NCBI RefSeq assembly: GCF_902459555.1
Contig: NZ_CABPSM010000018.1
Coordinates: 25,624-89,623 of the forward strand
Length of the DNA stretch: 64,000 nucleotides
Origin: Pandoraea horticolens
GTDB lineage: Bacteria; Pseudomonadota; Gammaproteobacteria; Burkholderiales; Burkholderiaceae
Direction: 5' to 3'
Positions 1 to 10,729 of the stretch are shown piece after piece (position 1 is the first letter of the stretch; every line of letters starts with the position of its first letter). The notes under the pieces were generated by a model. It saw nothing but the letters and a program-made list of their open reading frames with translations, searched no databases and was not told the origin of the DNA. A program made the translations under genes and the position numbers.

Positions 1-432
1 TTCGTTGAGCCCTTGCTCCATGGCCCGCAAGCCTTCTTCGATCTTGCTGAGCTGCCGCGCGATGAGTGCCAGCGAGCGCGAGGCTTCGTCGTGGAACATC
101 GTCTCGACGCGGATCTGCACGGCGGCGTCCGTCAGGCCGTCGGCGAGCGCCTCCCAGCAGCGCACTTCGGTGCGCTCGCGTCCGGAAGGGGGAATGAGCT
201 TGCCGACTGGCGAAAGCGTGTCGATGTATTCGCAGATCACTCGCGAATCGAACACGGCTTCGCCGTCTTCCATGACCAGACACGGCACTTTCCCGAGCGG
301 GTTGGACTGCTGGATACGGGTGTCGTCGGCCCACACATTCTCCAGCTCGAGCTTGTAATCGAGCTTCTTCTCAGCCAGCACAATGCGGACTTTGCGAACG
401 TAGGGACTGGCGAGGGCACCGATCAACTTCAT
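1..432 (-). CDS. Glutathione S-transferase family protein (3' end outside window)
   Basis: The first 144 codons of a glutathione S-transferase read leftward off the window edge. The N-terminal half has the thioredoxin-like GST fold: the opening MKLIGALASPYVRKVRIVL, then NPLGKVPCLV with the cis-proline turn, then the glutathione-contact region EDGEAVFDSRVICEYID. The helical C-terminal domain begins at about residue 85 and is cut off; a typical GST is about 200 residues. It would conjugate or reduce substrates with glutathione in the cytoplasm; the substrate is unknown. It is divergent from purB, an arrangement I recall from Burkholderiaceae. The family is clear, the specific function is not. 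Confidence 0.88.
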   Translation of the reverse strand, partial: MKLIGALASPYVRKVRIVLAEKKLDYKLELENVWADDTRIQQSNPLGKVPCLVMEDGEAVFDSRVICEYIDTLSPVGKLIPPSGRERTEVRCWEALADGLTDAAVQIRVETMFHDEASRSLALIARQLSKIEEGLRAMEQGLNE

Positions 433-457
433 GTGGATCCTTGAAAAATCGCTGTAG

Positions 458-1990
<1,533 letters not shown>

Positions 1991-2010
1991 GTCCTCTGCG
2001 CTTGACCGAA

Positions 2011-2035
2011 ACGGGCCGCAAATGCGGCCCGTTTT
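2011..2035 (+). terminator. Rho-independent terminator after purB
   Basis: A perfect 10-bp stem (acgggccgca / tgcggcccgt) with a two-base loop is followed by TTTT, 20 bases after the purB stop codon. Confidence 0.85.
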
Positions 2036-2057
2036 GCATGGTGCGTTGCGCACCCGC

Positions 2058-2210
2058 TCATTCGATACCGTAACGAAAGCGCCACGCCGAGCCCATGTTG
2101 TGCATGCGCTGCCACACGAGTTGGTAGATCCGCGCGAGAATGCCCGAACCGAAAAACGACACGGGAAAGCGGCTATCCGGCGGCAAGAACTCGGGGGGAG
2201 GGGAAGTCAT
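2058..2210 (-). CDS. Possible 50-residue hypothetical protein
   Basis: A 50-codon leftward reading frame lies between the purB terminator and the cytochrome c' gene. Its C-terminal half (ILARIYQLVWQRMHNMGSAW) looks like an amphipathic helix rich in aromatic residues, which is unlike a random frame. I do not recognise the family. Against it: no clear ribosome binding site, and it overlaps the likely promoter of the next gene. It may not be a gene. Confidence 0.3.
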   Translation of the reverse strand: MTSPPPEFLPPDSRFPVSFFGSGILARIYQLVWQRMHNMGSAWRFRYGIE

Positions 2211-2268
2211 ACAAGGTGCCGGGTTGCTGTGTATCATAGCCGGATAACCCATAAGGAGAACCCCGCAG

Positions 2269-2718
2269 ATGAAGTTCACTTTTGCAGTTGCAGCACTCGT
2301 CGCCGCCGTTGTGCCGGCCCTCGCCCAAGCCCAGTTCGCCAAGCCCGACGACGCCGTGGAGTATCGCCAATCGTCTCTCTTCCTGCTCGGCAATCACTTC
2401 GGCCGCATCGGTGCCGTTGTCAAGGGCGACGTGCCGTTCAACAAGGACGACGTGGCAAAGAACGCCGAACTCGTCGCCAGCCTGTCGAAGCTGCCGTGGC
2501 CGGCGTTCGAAGGCGGCCAGACCACCGCGAAGAGCAAGGCGAAGCCGGAAGTCTTCTCCGACAAGGTGAAGTTCCAGCAAGCCGCCGAGAAGATGGAGAC
2601 GGCCGTCGCAAAGCTCAACACCGTGGCCAAGGGCGGTGACCTCGCGTCGATCAAGACGGCATTCGGCGAAGCTGCGCAGACCTGCAAGAGCTGCCACGAC
2701 GGCTTCCGCGCGAAGTAA
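2269..2718 (+). CDS. Cytochrome c' (periplasmic, class II c-type)
   Basis: A 149-residue class II cytochrome c. Residues 1-21 form a signal peptide ending ALAQA, so the protein is periplasmic. The single haem-attachment motif CKSCH lies at residues 139-143, close to the C-terminus, the hallmark of cytochrome c' (four-helix bundle, haem at the end of helix 4) as opposed to class I cytochromes with an N-terminal motif. Family members bind NO and CO or act in electron transfer. A good ribosome binding site (aaggagaa) precedes the ATG and a strong terminator follows, so it is monocistronic. Confidence 0.93.
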   Translation: MKFTFAVAALVAAVVPALAQAQFAKPDDAVEYRQSSLFLLGNHFGRIGAVVKGDVPFNKDDVAKNAELVASLSKLPWPAFEGGQTTAKSKAKPEVFSDKVKFQQAAEKMETAVAKLNTVAKGGDLASIKTAFGEAAQTCKSCHDGFRAK

Positions 2719-2737
2719 GCGTCGTCCGCTTTCCGAT

Positions 2738-2773
2738 AAAAAAGCCGGTCGTGTTCAGCGACCGGCTTTTTTT
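2738..2773 (+). terminator. Terminator after the cytochrome c' gene (probably bidirectional)
   Basis: The stem aaagccggtcg / cgaccggcttt encloses a short loop and is followed by a run of T. The A-run on the left side means it could also stop transcription arriving from the Tad cluster on the opposite strand. Confidence 0.88.
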
Positions 2774-2861
2774 TGACCCGTCCTGAAATGGGCCGGCACT
2801 TTTTCGACGCATCGTCCCGTCCGGGGATAAGGAACGGGAGTGTTATCCGAAAGGCGACTGG

Positions 2862-3590
2862 TCAGAACAGCCCGGGCACGACTCGGTAGCGGACCTTTGA
2901 GCGGTACTCGCCATAAGCCGGATCGGAGGCCAGGAAGCGTTCCTCCTGGAGAATGCGCGTGACCTGCAGCGTGAAGAGTCCCCCGTACACCATGACGTTC
3001 CACGCGCCGAAGTTGGTCAGCAGGAACCCCATGTCCGCAATCACGTACCCAAGATAGATCGGGTGGCGAACCCATCGATAGGCACCACTGGAAACGATGC
3101 CGCGATTGGCCGGAACGATGCCGAACGAGCGTCTTAACGATGCCTTGGCGTACAACTGCCACAGTATCCCCGCGCCGCACAGGAACGCACCGGAGTTCTC
3201 CGGAATCAATCGTATGCCGGGATCGAGCCGCACGGCCAGGAAGTAGAACGTGCCGCACACTGATACGATGACCGGCACCAGCCGCCAATCGCGCTTGGAC
3301 GGTACGCGTGTGAAGAGTGCCAGTCCAACCGTGAGCGACGATGTGGCGACCAGAAGCAGCAAAGTGATGCGCTCCGGCGCCGCGCTCCATTGCAGCCACG
3401 CGACGAAAGCAAACGCACCCAACACGAGGCTGCCCGCCAGGCGCACGGAGACTTCCACGGCCATCTCGCGCAGACAGCGGCGATTCGGCAACGAGGGGAC
3501 CGCCAGGGGCGGAACCATCGGCGCGACGACATAAGTGTTGGGGCGCCAGCCTTCGATCGACGATATGTCAAACTTTTTTTCGCTATGCAT
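2862..3590 (-). CDS. Isoprenylcysteine carboxyl methyltransferase-like membrane protein
   Basis: A 242-residue multi-spanning protein of the ICMT/NnrU-like superfamily. Several hydrophobic segments lie between residues 45 and 200. The C-terminal third carries the family core: GAYRWVRHPIYLGY (the RHP motif) and, later, EERFLASDPAYGEYRSKVRY, the SAM-binding signature. Bacterial members are integral-membrane methyltransferases of mostly unknown substrate. The ATG at 3590 was chosen because GGAAGGA lies 8 bases upstream and longer in-frame starts run into tadC. It begins 20 bases after the tadC stop, so it is probably co-transcribed as the last gene of the pilus cluster. A pilus role is only inferred from position. 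Confidence 0.8.
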   Translation of the reverse strand: MHSEKKFDISSIEGWRPNTYVVAPMVPPLAVPSLPNRRCLREMAVEVSVRLAGSLVLGAFAFVAWLQWSAAPERITLLLLVATSSLTVGLALFTRVPSKRDWRLVPVIVSVCGTFYFLAVRLDPGIRLIPENSGAFLCGAGILWQLYAKASLRRSFGIVPANRGIVSSGAYRWVRHPIYLGYVIADMGFLLTNFGAWNVMVYGGLFTLQVTRILQEERFLASDPAYGEYRSKVRYRVVPGLF

Positions 3591-3609
3591 GATCACGGTC
3601 CTTCCGAGG

Positions 3610-4587
3610 CTAGAGCGAGCCCGACAGCGTTGGCAGCAGTACGCGGTAAATCTGGATAAATGCCGGTCCGAGTAGCACCAGCAACAGCGTCGGGAAGATG
3701 AAGAACACCAGCGGAAACAACAGCTTGAGCGCGATCTTGGCCGCGCGCTCCTCGGCCCGCAAGCGCCGCTTGGTCCGCAGCATCTCGGACAGCACCCGCA
3801 ACGACGCGCCAACGCTGGTGCCAAAACGCTCCGCTTGGATCAACATCGAGACAAAGGTGTCGATGTCCTCGACGCCGGTGCGCAGGCTCAGGTTGCGCAG
3901 CGCCTGCTCCTTGGAGAAGCCTGAACGAAACTCCAGCAGAAGCAGCTCGAACTCGTCGGACAATACCGGGCTGCGTACGTGGATATCGCCAGCCACACGC
4001 ATGAGCGCGGCATCGAGGCTCAGCCCCGCTTCGACACACACGGTCATGAGGTCGAGCGCGTCGGGAAAGTCCTCGAAGATCACGCCCTGGCGCCACGCGA
4101 TGCGGCGCGACAGGACCATGTTCGGCAGGTAGTAGCCGACGGCGCCGAGCAGCACCAGCAGCCCCATCAGCAAGTCGCGATGCGTGGCCGCGTAATGCGG
4201 ACTCGCGACCTCGAAGCCGATGAACGGCAGGGCCAGCGCCAATAATGTCTTGGCCGAGAAGTACAGCGCCGGGGCGGAGGCGTCGCGCCAGCCGGCGTTC
4301 ACGAACCGGGTGCGCAGCGTCGATGACTCGCTGCCCTCTTTGGGCAGGGACATTTTCGAAATGGGCTTCGACCACTTCGCGAGACGTTCGACCCAGGGGC
4401 TGTCACCCGAATCGACGGGTGCGCTCGACGAACCGTGGCTCCCGCTTCCCGCAAGGCCCTCGATGCTCTCGACGCGCCCGCGCGTGCGCCCCGGCGCGAG
4501 CAGCAGCGCGAGTGCGAACACGACACCGAACGTCATCAGGAATACCCCCGCCAGCAATGCGATATGTCCTTCGTTCCAAGGCAACAT
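3610..4587 (-). CDS. tadC: Flp/Tad pilus inner-membrane platform protein TadC
   Basis: A 325-residue protein of the type II secretion F (T2SSF) domain family. There is an N-terminal membrane segment (about residues 8-30), a paired hydrophobic region near residues 115-160, the cytoplasmic T2SSF core (EDFPDALDLMTVCVEAGLSL and onward), and a C-terminal membrane segment near residues 295-318. With TadB it forms the inner-membrane platform through which the TadA ATPase drives Flp pilus assembly. It follows tadB by 48 bases in the same orientation. Confidence 0.92.
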   Translation of the reverse strand: MLPWNEGHIALLAGVFLMTFGVVFALALLLAPGRTRGRVESIEGLAGSGSHGSSSAPVDSGDSPWVERLAKWSKPISKMSLPKEGSESSTLRTRFVNAGWRDASAPALYFSAKTLLALALPFIGFEVASPHYAATHRDLLMGLLVLLGAVGYYLPNMVLSRRIAWRQGVIFEDFPDALDLMTVCVEAGLSLDAALMRVAGDIHVRSPVLSDEFELLLLEFRSGFSKEQALRNLSLRTGVEDIDTFVSMLIQAERFGTSVGASLRVLSEMLRTKRRLRAEERAAKIALKLLFPLVFFIFPTLLLVLLGPAFIQIYRVLLPTLSGSL

Positions 4588-4635
4588 GGCACACTCCCCG
4601 AATGATCTATCTGGTTCAATCGCCCGCGTGCGGGC

Positions 4636-5616
4636 TCACACGTGGATGCGCACGATCCGGCGCATCCAGAGCATCCCAAGTGCCATCAATCCCAGCGCCG
4701 TCACGCTGATCTTGATGCCGGCCGGGTCCTTCCACAGCACCTCGAGGAAGGTCGGGTTGACGATCATCAGCAGCCCCGCCGCACCAAACGGCAGGACTTC
4801 GAGGATGATCGCCGAGAGCCGGCCCTCGGCCGAAAGCACTCTCACCTTCTGGAGCAGCTTGAGCCGTTCGCGCGTGAGCTCGGCGATATTCGTCATGATT
4901 TCGGCGAGATTGCCGCCGCTCTCGCGCTGGATCATCACGGCGGTGATGAAAAAGCGCAGGTCGTCGATCGGCACACGCGTGGCGAGGTTGCGCAAGGCAT
5001 CGTTGATGCCCACACCGTAGTTGATCTCGTCGAACATGATGCGGAACTCGCCGCCGATGGGATCGGCCATTTCGTTGCCGATCATTTCGATGGCGGCGGG
5101 GAAAGCATGGCCGGCACGCAAGGCGCGCGCGATGGTGTCGGCCGTCTCCGGCAACTGCCGCTCGAGTCGTTCGAGCCGCTTGCCGCGCCGGCGACCGACG
5201 TATAGCGCAGGCAAGCTTGCGCCGATGAGTCCCACCGGCACGGCCAGGCGCCAGGTCAGCGGCAGCAGCAGGACGACCATGGCGAACCCCAGGCCGTGCA
5301 ACAGCATCCCCATGAGCAGACGTGCCACGGACCACGACAGGCCCGATTGCTGGATGAACAGGTCGAGCGCGTGCACGCGCGGCATGCGCAGGAGCAGGCG
5401 CTCTACGCCCGGCGAACTGCTGAGCAGGCGCGACTTGAGGATCGAGATGTGCTCGCGGTTGACGTTGCCGCCCGCCGACAGGGCACGAATGCGTGCCTTG
5501 ACGCGCTTGGCCGCAGCGCTGTGCTGGCTGCTCCACCAGTAGTAGATGCCCTCGACGGCAAGCACCACCGCCAGGAACAACAGCACGGCGAAGATGTAGA
5601 AAGGCGTATTACCCAT
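4636..5616 (-). CDS. tadB: Flp/Tad pilus inner-membrane platform protein TadB
   Basis: A 326-residue T2SSF-domain protein and paralogue of TadC. One membrane segment lies at about residues 7-25, a pair near residues 100-140, then the cytoplasmic core with RQLPETADTIARALRAGHAF, and a hydrophobic C-terminal pair (about 270-315). Its role is the same platform as TadC. It lies 63 bases downstream of tadA. Confidence 0.92.
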   Translation of the reverse strand: MGNTPFYIFAVLLFLAVVLAVEGIYYWWSSQHSAAAKRVKARIRALSAGGNVNREHISILKSRLLSSSPGVERLLLRMPRVHALDLFIQQSGLSWSVARLLMGMLLHGLGFAMVVLLLPLTWRLAVPVGLIGASLPALYVGRRRGKRLERLERQLPETADTIARALRAGHAFPAAIEMIGNEMADPIGGEFRIMFDEINYGVGINDALRNLATRVPIDDLRFFITAVMIQRESGGNLAEIMTNIAELTRERLKLLQKVRVLSAEGRLSAIILEVLPFGAAGLLMIVNPTFLEVLWKDPAGIKISVTALGLMALGMLWMRRIVRIHV

Positions 5617-5679
5617 GGCTATTTCCCCTGAATACTCCCGTAACTGCCGGAATCCGCTGCGCTCGCCGTGCCTGCGTCG

Positions 5680-7050
5680 TCACACCTCGTAGCGGCGCGA
5701 CGGATCGTAGATGGCATCGGGCAAGGCCATACCGTAGGTCTGCAGCCGTTCGGCAAACTTGGGGCGCACGCCGCTCGCGCAGAAGTAGCCGCGCACCGTC
5801 CCGTCGCGCTCCACGCCGGTGCGCTTGAAGGTGAAGAGCTCCTGCATCGTGATGACCTCGCCCTCCATGCCGGTGATCTCCTGCAGGCTCGTCAGGCGCC
5901 GCCGCCCATCGGTCAAGCGCGCGGTCTGCACGATCACGGTGATCGCTGAGGCAATCTGTTGGCGCATCGCGCGCGCCGGCAGCGGTATGCCCGACATGCT
6001 CACCATGTTCTCGAGCCGCGTGAGCGCATCGCGCGGGGAGTTGGCGTGCACCGTGGCGAGCGACCCCTCGTGGCCGGTGTTCATGGCGTTGAGCATGTCG
6101 AGCGCCTCGGCGCCGCGCACTTCGCCAAGGATGATGCGGTCCGGGCGCATACGCAGGGCGTTGCGTACGAGGGTGCGTTGGGTGATCTCGCCCTTGCCTT
6201 CGATGTTGGGCGGGCGCGTCTCGAGCCGCAGCACGTGGTGCTGGTCGAGCTGCAGTTCGGCGGCGTCCTCGATGGTGACGACGCGCTCGGCATCCGGAAT
6301 CGAGGCCGACAGGATGTTGAGCAGTGTGGTCTTGCCGCTGCCGGTGCCGCCCGAAACAAGGATGTTGACCTTGGCCGCGACGAGCGCAGTCAGTACCTGT
6401 GCCATCGGCTCGGTCAGGGTATCCAGGCGCAGGATATCGGCCATCTGCAGCGGCGTGGCGCCGAAGCGGCGGATCGACAGGAGCGGGCCGTCGATCGCCG
6501 AGGGCGGGATGATGGCGTTCACGCGCGAGCCGTCGGGCAGACGCGCGTCGACCATGGGGCTCGATTCGTCGATGCGGCGGCCTACGCGCGAGACGATCTT
6601 CTCGATGATCTTCATCAGATGCGCGTCGTCGTAGAAAGTGATGTCGGTCGCCTCGAGGCGGCCGAAGCGCTCGACGAAGGTGCGCCGATGGGTGTTGACG
6701 AGGATATCGGAGACGGTCGCATCGCGCAGTAGCGGTTCGAGCGGCCCCAGGCCGAACATCTCGTCGTAGATGTCACTGCCCAACTGGCGCCGTTCGGCTT
6801 CGTTGACGAGCACGTTCTGCTCACCCACGACACGGTCGATGAGCAGCGCGAGTTCGGTCTTGACCTGGAGTTCGGTCAGGCGCGCCAGTTTCTCGAGCTC
6901 GACGCGCTCGAGCACCATCTCGTGCATGCGGCGCTTGAGTTCGGCGTAGTGCGGGCCGACGCCCGGACTCAGGTTGCTCGCCCGCGCCGTCGTCCGCTCA
7001 GGTGCGGCGACGGCGGGCGACAGCGGCAGGGATTGTGTAGTGGCTAGCAT
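5680..7050 (-). CDS. tadA: Flp/Tad pilus assembly ATPase TadA/CpaF
   Basis: A 456-residue secretion ATPase of the GspE/VirB11 superfamily, CpaF type. The N-terminal domain (residues 30-110) is followed by the nucleotide-binding core: Walker A GGTGSGKT at residues 234-241, an Asp box, the Walker B region [16 protein letters not shown] near 305-320, and the His box ATVHANSP. It is a cytoplasmic hexamer that powers pilin polymerisation through TadB and TadC. It lies immediately downstream of tadZ, as in other Tad clusters. Confidence 0.96.
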   Translation of the reverse strand: MLATTQSLPLSPAVAAPERTTARASNLSPGVGPHYAELKRRMHEMVLERVELEKLARLTELQVKTELALLIDRVVGEQNVLVNEAERRQLGSDIYDEMFGLGPLEPLLRDATVSDILVNTHRRTFVERFGRLEATDITFYDDAHLMKIIEKIVSRVGRRIDESSPMVDARLPDGSRVNAIIPPSAIDGPLLSIRRFGATPLQMADILRLDTLTEPMAQVLTALVAAKVNILVSGGTGSGKTTLLNILSASIPDAERVVTIEDAAELQLDQHHVLRLETRPPNIEGKGEITQRTLVRNALRMRPDRIILGEVRGAEALDMLNAMNTGHEGSLATVHANSPRDALTRLENMVSMSGIPLPARAMRQQIASAITVIVQTARLTDGRRRLTSLQEITGMEGEVITMQELFTFKRTGVERDGTVRGYFCASGVRPKFAERLQTYGMALPDAIYDPSRRYEV

Positions 7051-7154
7051 TAGGGGCTCCCGGGTAAGGCTGGATTCGATGAGTTAATCGGGTGGTTCGA
7101 TCTGTCTATCAATCAGTTGGGCTGTTTGTTGACCTGTCGGTCCGTCAATGCGAC

Positions 7155-8375
7155 TCAAACCAACGTCGGCGGCGTCGTACGTTCAGTCGTGCTGGTCTTG
7201 CTCCACAACCGCCCGAACAGCGATTCGCCGCCGGGCGGGGCCGCGCGCGGCGTGCCAGCGCGCGCGGCCTGGCGCACGACGAGCGCTGCAAGCGCTCGGG
7301 CGATCGCGCTGCGCCTGGCCACCCGCGCGACGGGCACGCCCTGGCTCATGGCGGCCGCCACGGCGGCGCCGTCTTCAGGCAGAACAGCCACCGCTGGCAT
7401 GCCAAGCGCGCGCTCGAGTTCCTTGTGCGTCACGCTGTCGTGCCGGTTCGATCGGTTGACGAGGTAGCCGACCTTGTCCATCGGTACGCCGAGCCGGCGC
7501 AGCAGGTCGAACAGGCGGCAGGCGGCGCGCAGGAACGGCATGCTCGCGCGCAGCACCACGTACACGCGCTCACTGCGTTGCAAAGCCCAGGTCACGCCCA
7601 CGTTGACGGTGCGGCCCGCGTCGAACACGACGAGGTCGTAGCGCTGCGTAGCGGCAGCAAGAATGCGCTTGAGGCTCGCCTCGGTCACGTCGAGGCTGCT
7701 CACGGGGTCGCCCGCGCCGGCCAGGGCGTCGAAGCCGTCTTCGACACGGGTGACGCAGCTCTCAAGGAACGAGGCATCGATGCGCTCGGCTTGCGCGCAG
7801 ACTTGGGGCAGCGTGGCCGGCGGTGTCTTGTCGGTGACGAGGAACGCTGCGTCGCCGAAATCGGGATCGAGGTCGACGAGCAGTACGCGCTCGCCGGTGT
7901 GTGCGGCGTGCTCGCGCGCGAAGTTGGCGGCGAGAAAACTCGTGCCGGCCCCGCCCTTGCATGACATGAACGCGATTGACGGCAGCGGGCGGGGGGCATC
8001 CTGCCCGTGCTGCGACTGCACGCGGGCGAGCGCATCGTCAAGGCCGTGCTGCTCGAGCGGCCAGGGCAGCACGTCGCGCGCGCCGGCGCGCATCGCGGCA
8101 ATGAGCAGTGCCGGCGTGGCCTCGTGCATCACCAGGATGCATACGAGCTTCGGCCATTGCTGGCACATGACCTGTACATCGTACAGTTCGTCGTGCTGGG
8201 TGCCTGGCAGGTCGACCACGGCAGCGTCGAATTCGTCCAGCCGAGCGTCGGCGTTGAGCAGTTGCGCGGGTGCCGCGTCCAGCGTCGCGACATCGTATTC
8301 GGGATGATCGCGCACGAGCCTGGCCAGCAATGCGAGGCGCTCGGGTGCATGTGAGGCAAGCAGGACTTTCAACAT
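7155..8375 (-). CDS. tadZ: Flp/Tad pilus localisation ATPase TadZ/CpaE
   Basis: A 406-residue protein with an N-terminal receiver-like domain (residues 1-115) and a ParA/MinD-type ATPase domain. The deviant Walker A is SCKGGAGTS at about 138-146, and VLLVDLDPDFGD is the Walker A' region. CpaE/TadZ proteins position the Tad machine at the cell pole. The order tadZ-tadA-tadB-tadC is the usual one for these loci. The receiver domain is probably not phosphorylated in the standard way, but I did not resolve its acidic pocket. Confidence 0.9.
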   Translation of the reverse strand: MLKVLLASHAPERLALLARLVRDHPEYDVATLDAAPAQLLNADARLDEFDAAVVDLPGTQHDELYDVQVMCQQWPKLVCILVMHEATPALLIAAMRAGARDVLPWPLEQHGLDDALARVQSQHGQDAPRPLPSIAFMSCKGGAGTSFLAANFAREHAAHTGERVLLVDLDPDFGDAAFLVTDKTPPATLPQVCAQAERIDASFLESCVTRVEDGFDALAGAGDPVSSLDVTEASLKRILAAATQRYDLVVFDAGRTVNVGVTWALQRSERVYVVLRASMPFLRAACRLFDLLRRLGVPMDKVGYLVNRSNRHDSVTHKELERALGMPAVAVLPEDGAAVAAAMSQGVPVARVARRSAIARALAALVVRQAARAGTPRAAPPGGESLFGRLWSKTSTTERTTPPTLV

Positions 8376-8420
8376 GATGGCCTCTGGGGTCGTTGTCGAT
8401 TGGGGGGGGGATATGGCCGT

Positions 8421-8870
8421 TCAACTGCAAACGTTGTTGCCCGTCGCGCTGGAGAGGCTCTCGCGCGGCAGCGTCGTGGCAAACGCAGGCAGCGGCAGGC
8501 TCAGGGGCACGAAGGGAACGAAGGTCTTGAAGGTCAGTCCCGTGTAGCTCACGGTCACCAGCGTGCAGGACGTGGCGTCGCAGCCGGCCGGCACGTAGCT
8601 GATCTGGATGTTCGCGTCGGCGAGCTGCGGCATGAGGTTCGTCATGCGGTTCTTGACCGCCGCGGCGTTCACGTCGCACACGACTGCCACGCGTGCACCG
8701 AGGCGTGCCGCCTCGACGGCCGTATTCCAGTAGAACAGAATGCGCGCGAACTCCATGATGCCGATCAGCAGCGTGATGAACAGCGCCGCCACCAGCGCGA
8801 ACTCGACCACGGCCGCACCGCGCTGGCGATGGCGCCCGGCACCGGTGCAAAGGAAATTGGCGGGTTTCAT
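8421..8870 (-). CDS. TadE-like pseudopilin
   Basis: A 149-residue TadE-family protein. A short basic leader ending RQRGAAVVEFALVAALFITL carries the TadE signature, in which E follows the cleavage region. A 20-residue hydrophobic helix and an extracytoplasmic domain with several cysteines (CDVNAAA, GCDATSCTL) follow. Its ATG overlaps the stop of the preceding gene (ATGA), indicating translational coupling. Such minor pseudopilins are processed by the prepilin peptidase and are needed for pilus assembly. Confidence 0.88.
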   Translation of the reverse strand: MKPANFLCTGAGRHRQRGAAVVEFALVAALFITLLIGIMEFARILFYWNTAVEAARLGARVAVVCDVNAAAVKNRMTNLMPQLADANIQISYVPAGCDATSCTLVTVSYTGLTFKTFVPFVPLSLPLPAFATTLPRESLSSATGNNVCS

Positions 8871-9421
8871 AGCACTTGCCTCATGACGGTCGCGATGTTG
8901 CCGAACACCAGGCCGGTGACGTCCAGGATCGCCTGGATCGGCGTGTACTCGTAGTTGACGATCTTCACCGCGATGAGGTTGATTGCGCCGACCGAACTGC
9001 CGGAGGCCCCGTTGTTGTCGGTGGCGTCGTAGACCGTGTAGTTGCCATACACGAGGTCCTGGCAGTTGGCGTCCGTCGGGTTGCTGCGGTCGCAGATCAC
9101 GACGTTGGCGGTACTCAGGTTCGGCGCCAGCACTGTGCCCGAACAGTCCGTGGTGCCATACACCGTCAGGCACTTGGCAGCACCGATCGGATAGGTCGGA
9201 TCCGACGGCGAATACTCCGACAGGTAGCGCGCGGCATTGCGCGAGGCCTTGGTTAGCGTGTCGTATTCGTAGAGCGCATGCCCCATCTCGACCATGCCGC
9301 CGAACAGGATCAGGAGCACCGGCAGCAGCAGTCCGAACTCGACTGCCACGGCGCCGGTCTGGTGGCGAAGGGGGCGGCGTGAGGTGCGGGAGGGGCGGCG
9401 CGCTTGCGCGGGATGGGTCAT
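8867..9421 (-). CDS. Second TadE-like pseudopilin
   Basis: A 184-residue TadE-family protein. After a basic leader, the segment TGAVAVEFGLLLPVLLILFG gives the pseudopilin signature and hydrophobic helix. The extracytoplasmic part has cysteines (AAKC, TDCSG, VICD, ANCQD). It ends in a 4-base ATGA overlap with the downstream TadE gene. In classical tad loci the second copy is called TadF; I cannot assign E versus F safely. Confidence 0.87.
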   Translation of the reverse strand: MTHPAQARRPSRTSRRPLRHQTGAVAVEFGLLLPVLLILFGGMVEMGHALYEYDTLTKASRNAARYLSEYSPSDPTYPIGAAKCLTVYGTTDCSGTVLAPNLSTANVVICDRSNPTDANCQDLVYGNYTVYDATDNNGASGSSVGAINLIAVKIVNYEYTPIQAILDVTGLVFGNIATVMRQVL

Positions 9422-9435
9422 GATGGCCTCCGGTC

Positions 9436-10692
9436 CTATTGCACGAGCACCGGCACGAGCGGCCCGACCGAGGTCGACGGCCCCGGCGTACCCTGCGTCG
9501 CGCAGGGACTGTCCGGGTCGCTGGCCAGGCCACGGTACTCGAGATGGACCGCGTTGATGTCGCCGCCCTGTTGCATCGGGTCGAGCATCAGCACGCAGGC
9601 CCATTTGGTGACAGGCGCCCCGGTGGACGATGCGAGCTTGCTGCAGTCGATCATCGGCGCGATCGGCAAGCGGCGGTCGGCGCCGCTCCTGTAGACAGAG
9701 CCGGCCGCAGCAGTACCGCTGAGCTTCACGCCGGGGATGTTCTGATACGGCGTGTAGCTCTTGCGCTGGTTGACGAAATCGCTGTAGGCGTTGGCGCCCG
9801 CCGCCCAGGTCGAACCCGTGTACGCATAGCCTGTGAAATCGGTCACCGAGGTGCCGTCGCCGGGTGGCGTGCCTTTCTTGTAGATTCCGAAGCGCGTGTT
9901 GTAAGCATCGTCGAGCGACGACTTGTTGCCGGGCGTGCCGATGTTGGTGCCGATGGCAGGCAGATTGCACTGGCCGCTGCCGGTCAATTGCCCGGCCAGG
10001 TCTGGCGTGCCACTGCTGCCGGTGCCGTTCAGGTTGGCCCAGCCGAAGTCGCCCTGATTGTAGGTCCCGGTGCGGCTGTCGCCCTTGCCCTGCAGCCACT
10101 GCCCCTGGAGGTAACTGGCCGCCGGCGAGAACTTCGACGGGTCGCAGATGAACACGGGAATGGCGCAGGAGGTCTGCGCGGAGGTGGTGCTCGCCACCGC
10201 CCGCGCCGAGACCGAACTCGGGCCGATGTTGATGCCAGGCAAGACGTTGAGCACGCTGATGAGCCATGGCACGATGCCGCTTATCGAGGTCGTGCACTGT
10301 ACGTACTTGATCGTATTGATGTTGCCGGTCACGTTGTCCTTGGTCAGGAACGGGCCGCTCGACGAGGGGCTGTAGGCGACACTGCTGTTGACGTTCATGC
10401 TGACGTTGGTCGACTGGAACAGGGCGCGGTTGGCATAGCCTGTGGCGATGCCGGCGGCCTCGGAGACCGCCAGCGCCGTGGCGCCCGTGAGGTCACGCGC
10501 GGCGGACAGCGCACAGGCGTCGGCACTGTTCTGCAGTTCGCTGCGTGCGACGTAGAGCTTGCCCAGGTCGAGCGCCAGACCGGCGAAGCCGATCAGCACC
10601 GCCAGCACAAGCGCTACCACGATGGTGATCGCGCCGTCTTCGCGCCGTGGTCTGGCGGCGCGCGAGCGTTGGGGATTCACAGAGTTACGCAT
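9436..10692 (-). CDS. TadG-like pilus protein
   Basis: A 418-residue protein starting MRNSVNPQR. The N-terminal segment REDGAITIVVALVLAVLIGF resembles the TadG/TadE_like N-terminus and gives one membrane anchor; the region LGKLYVARSELQNSADACAL matches the Flp_N/TadG pattern. The long extracytoplasmic remainder is Gly/Ser/Thr rich with scattered cysteines and no von Willebrand A motif that I could confirm. I took the ATG at 10692 rather than one 33 bases upstream because the basic leader starts there. It forms one block with the two TadE genes downstream. Confidence 0.83.
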   Translation of the reverse strand: MRNSVNPQRSRAARPRREDGAITIVVALVLAVLIGFAGLALDLGKLYVARSELQNSADACALSAARDLTGATALAVSEAAGIATGYANRALFQSTNVSMNVNSSVAYSPSSSGPFLTKDNVTGNINTIKYVQCTTSISGIVPWLISVLNVLPGINIGPSSVSARAVASTTSAQTSCAIPVFICDPSKFSPAASYLQGQWLQGKGDSRTGTYNQGDFGWANLNGTGSSGTPDLAGQLTGSGQCNLPAIGTNIGTPGNKSSLDDAYNTRFGIYKKGTPPGDGTSVTDFTGYAYTGSTWAAGANAYSDFVNQRKSYTPYQNIPGVKLSGTAAAGSVYRSGADRRLPIAPMIDCSKLASSTGAPVTKWACVLMLDPMQQGGDINAVHLEYRGLASDPDSPCATQGTPGPSTSVGPLVPVLVQ

Positions 10693-10729
10693 TGCGGTTT
10701 GCCTCGTTCGATCGGAGCCTGTCAATGCA

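Noticed and set aside
3591..3824. An N-terminal extension of the ICMT-like protein
   Set aside because: It would overlap the end of tadC, is Arg/Cys/Ser rich, and the ATG at 3590 has a good ribosome binding site.
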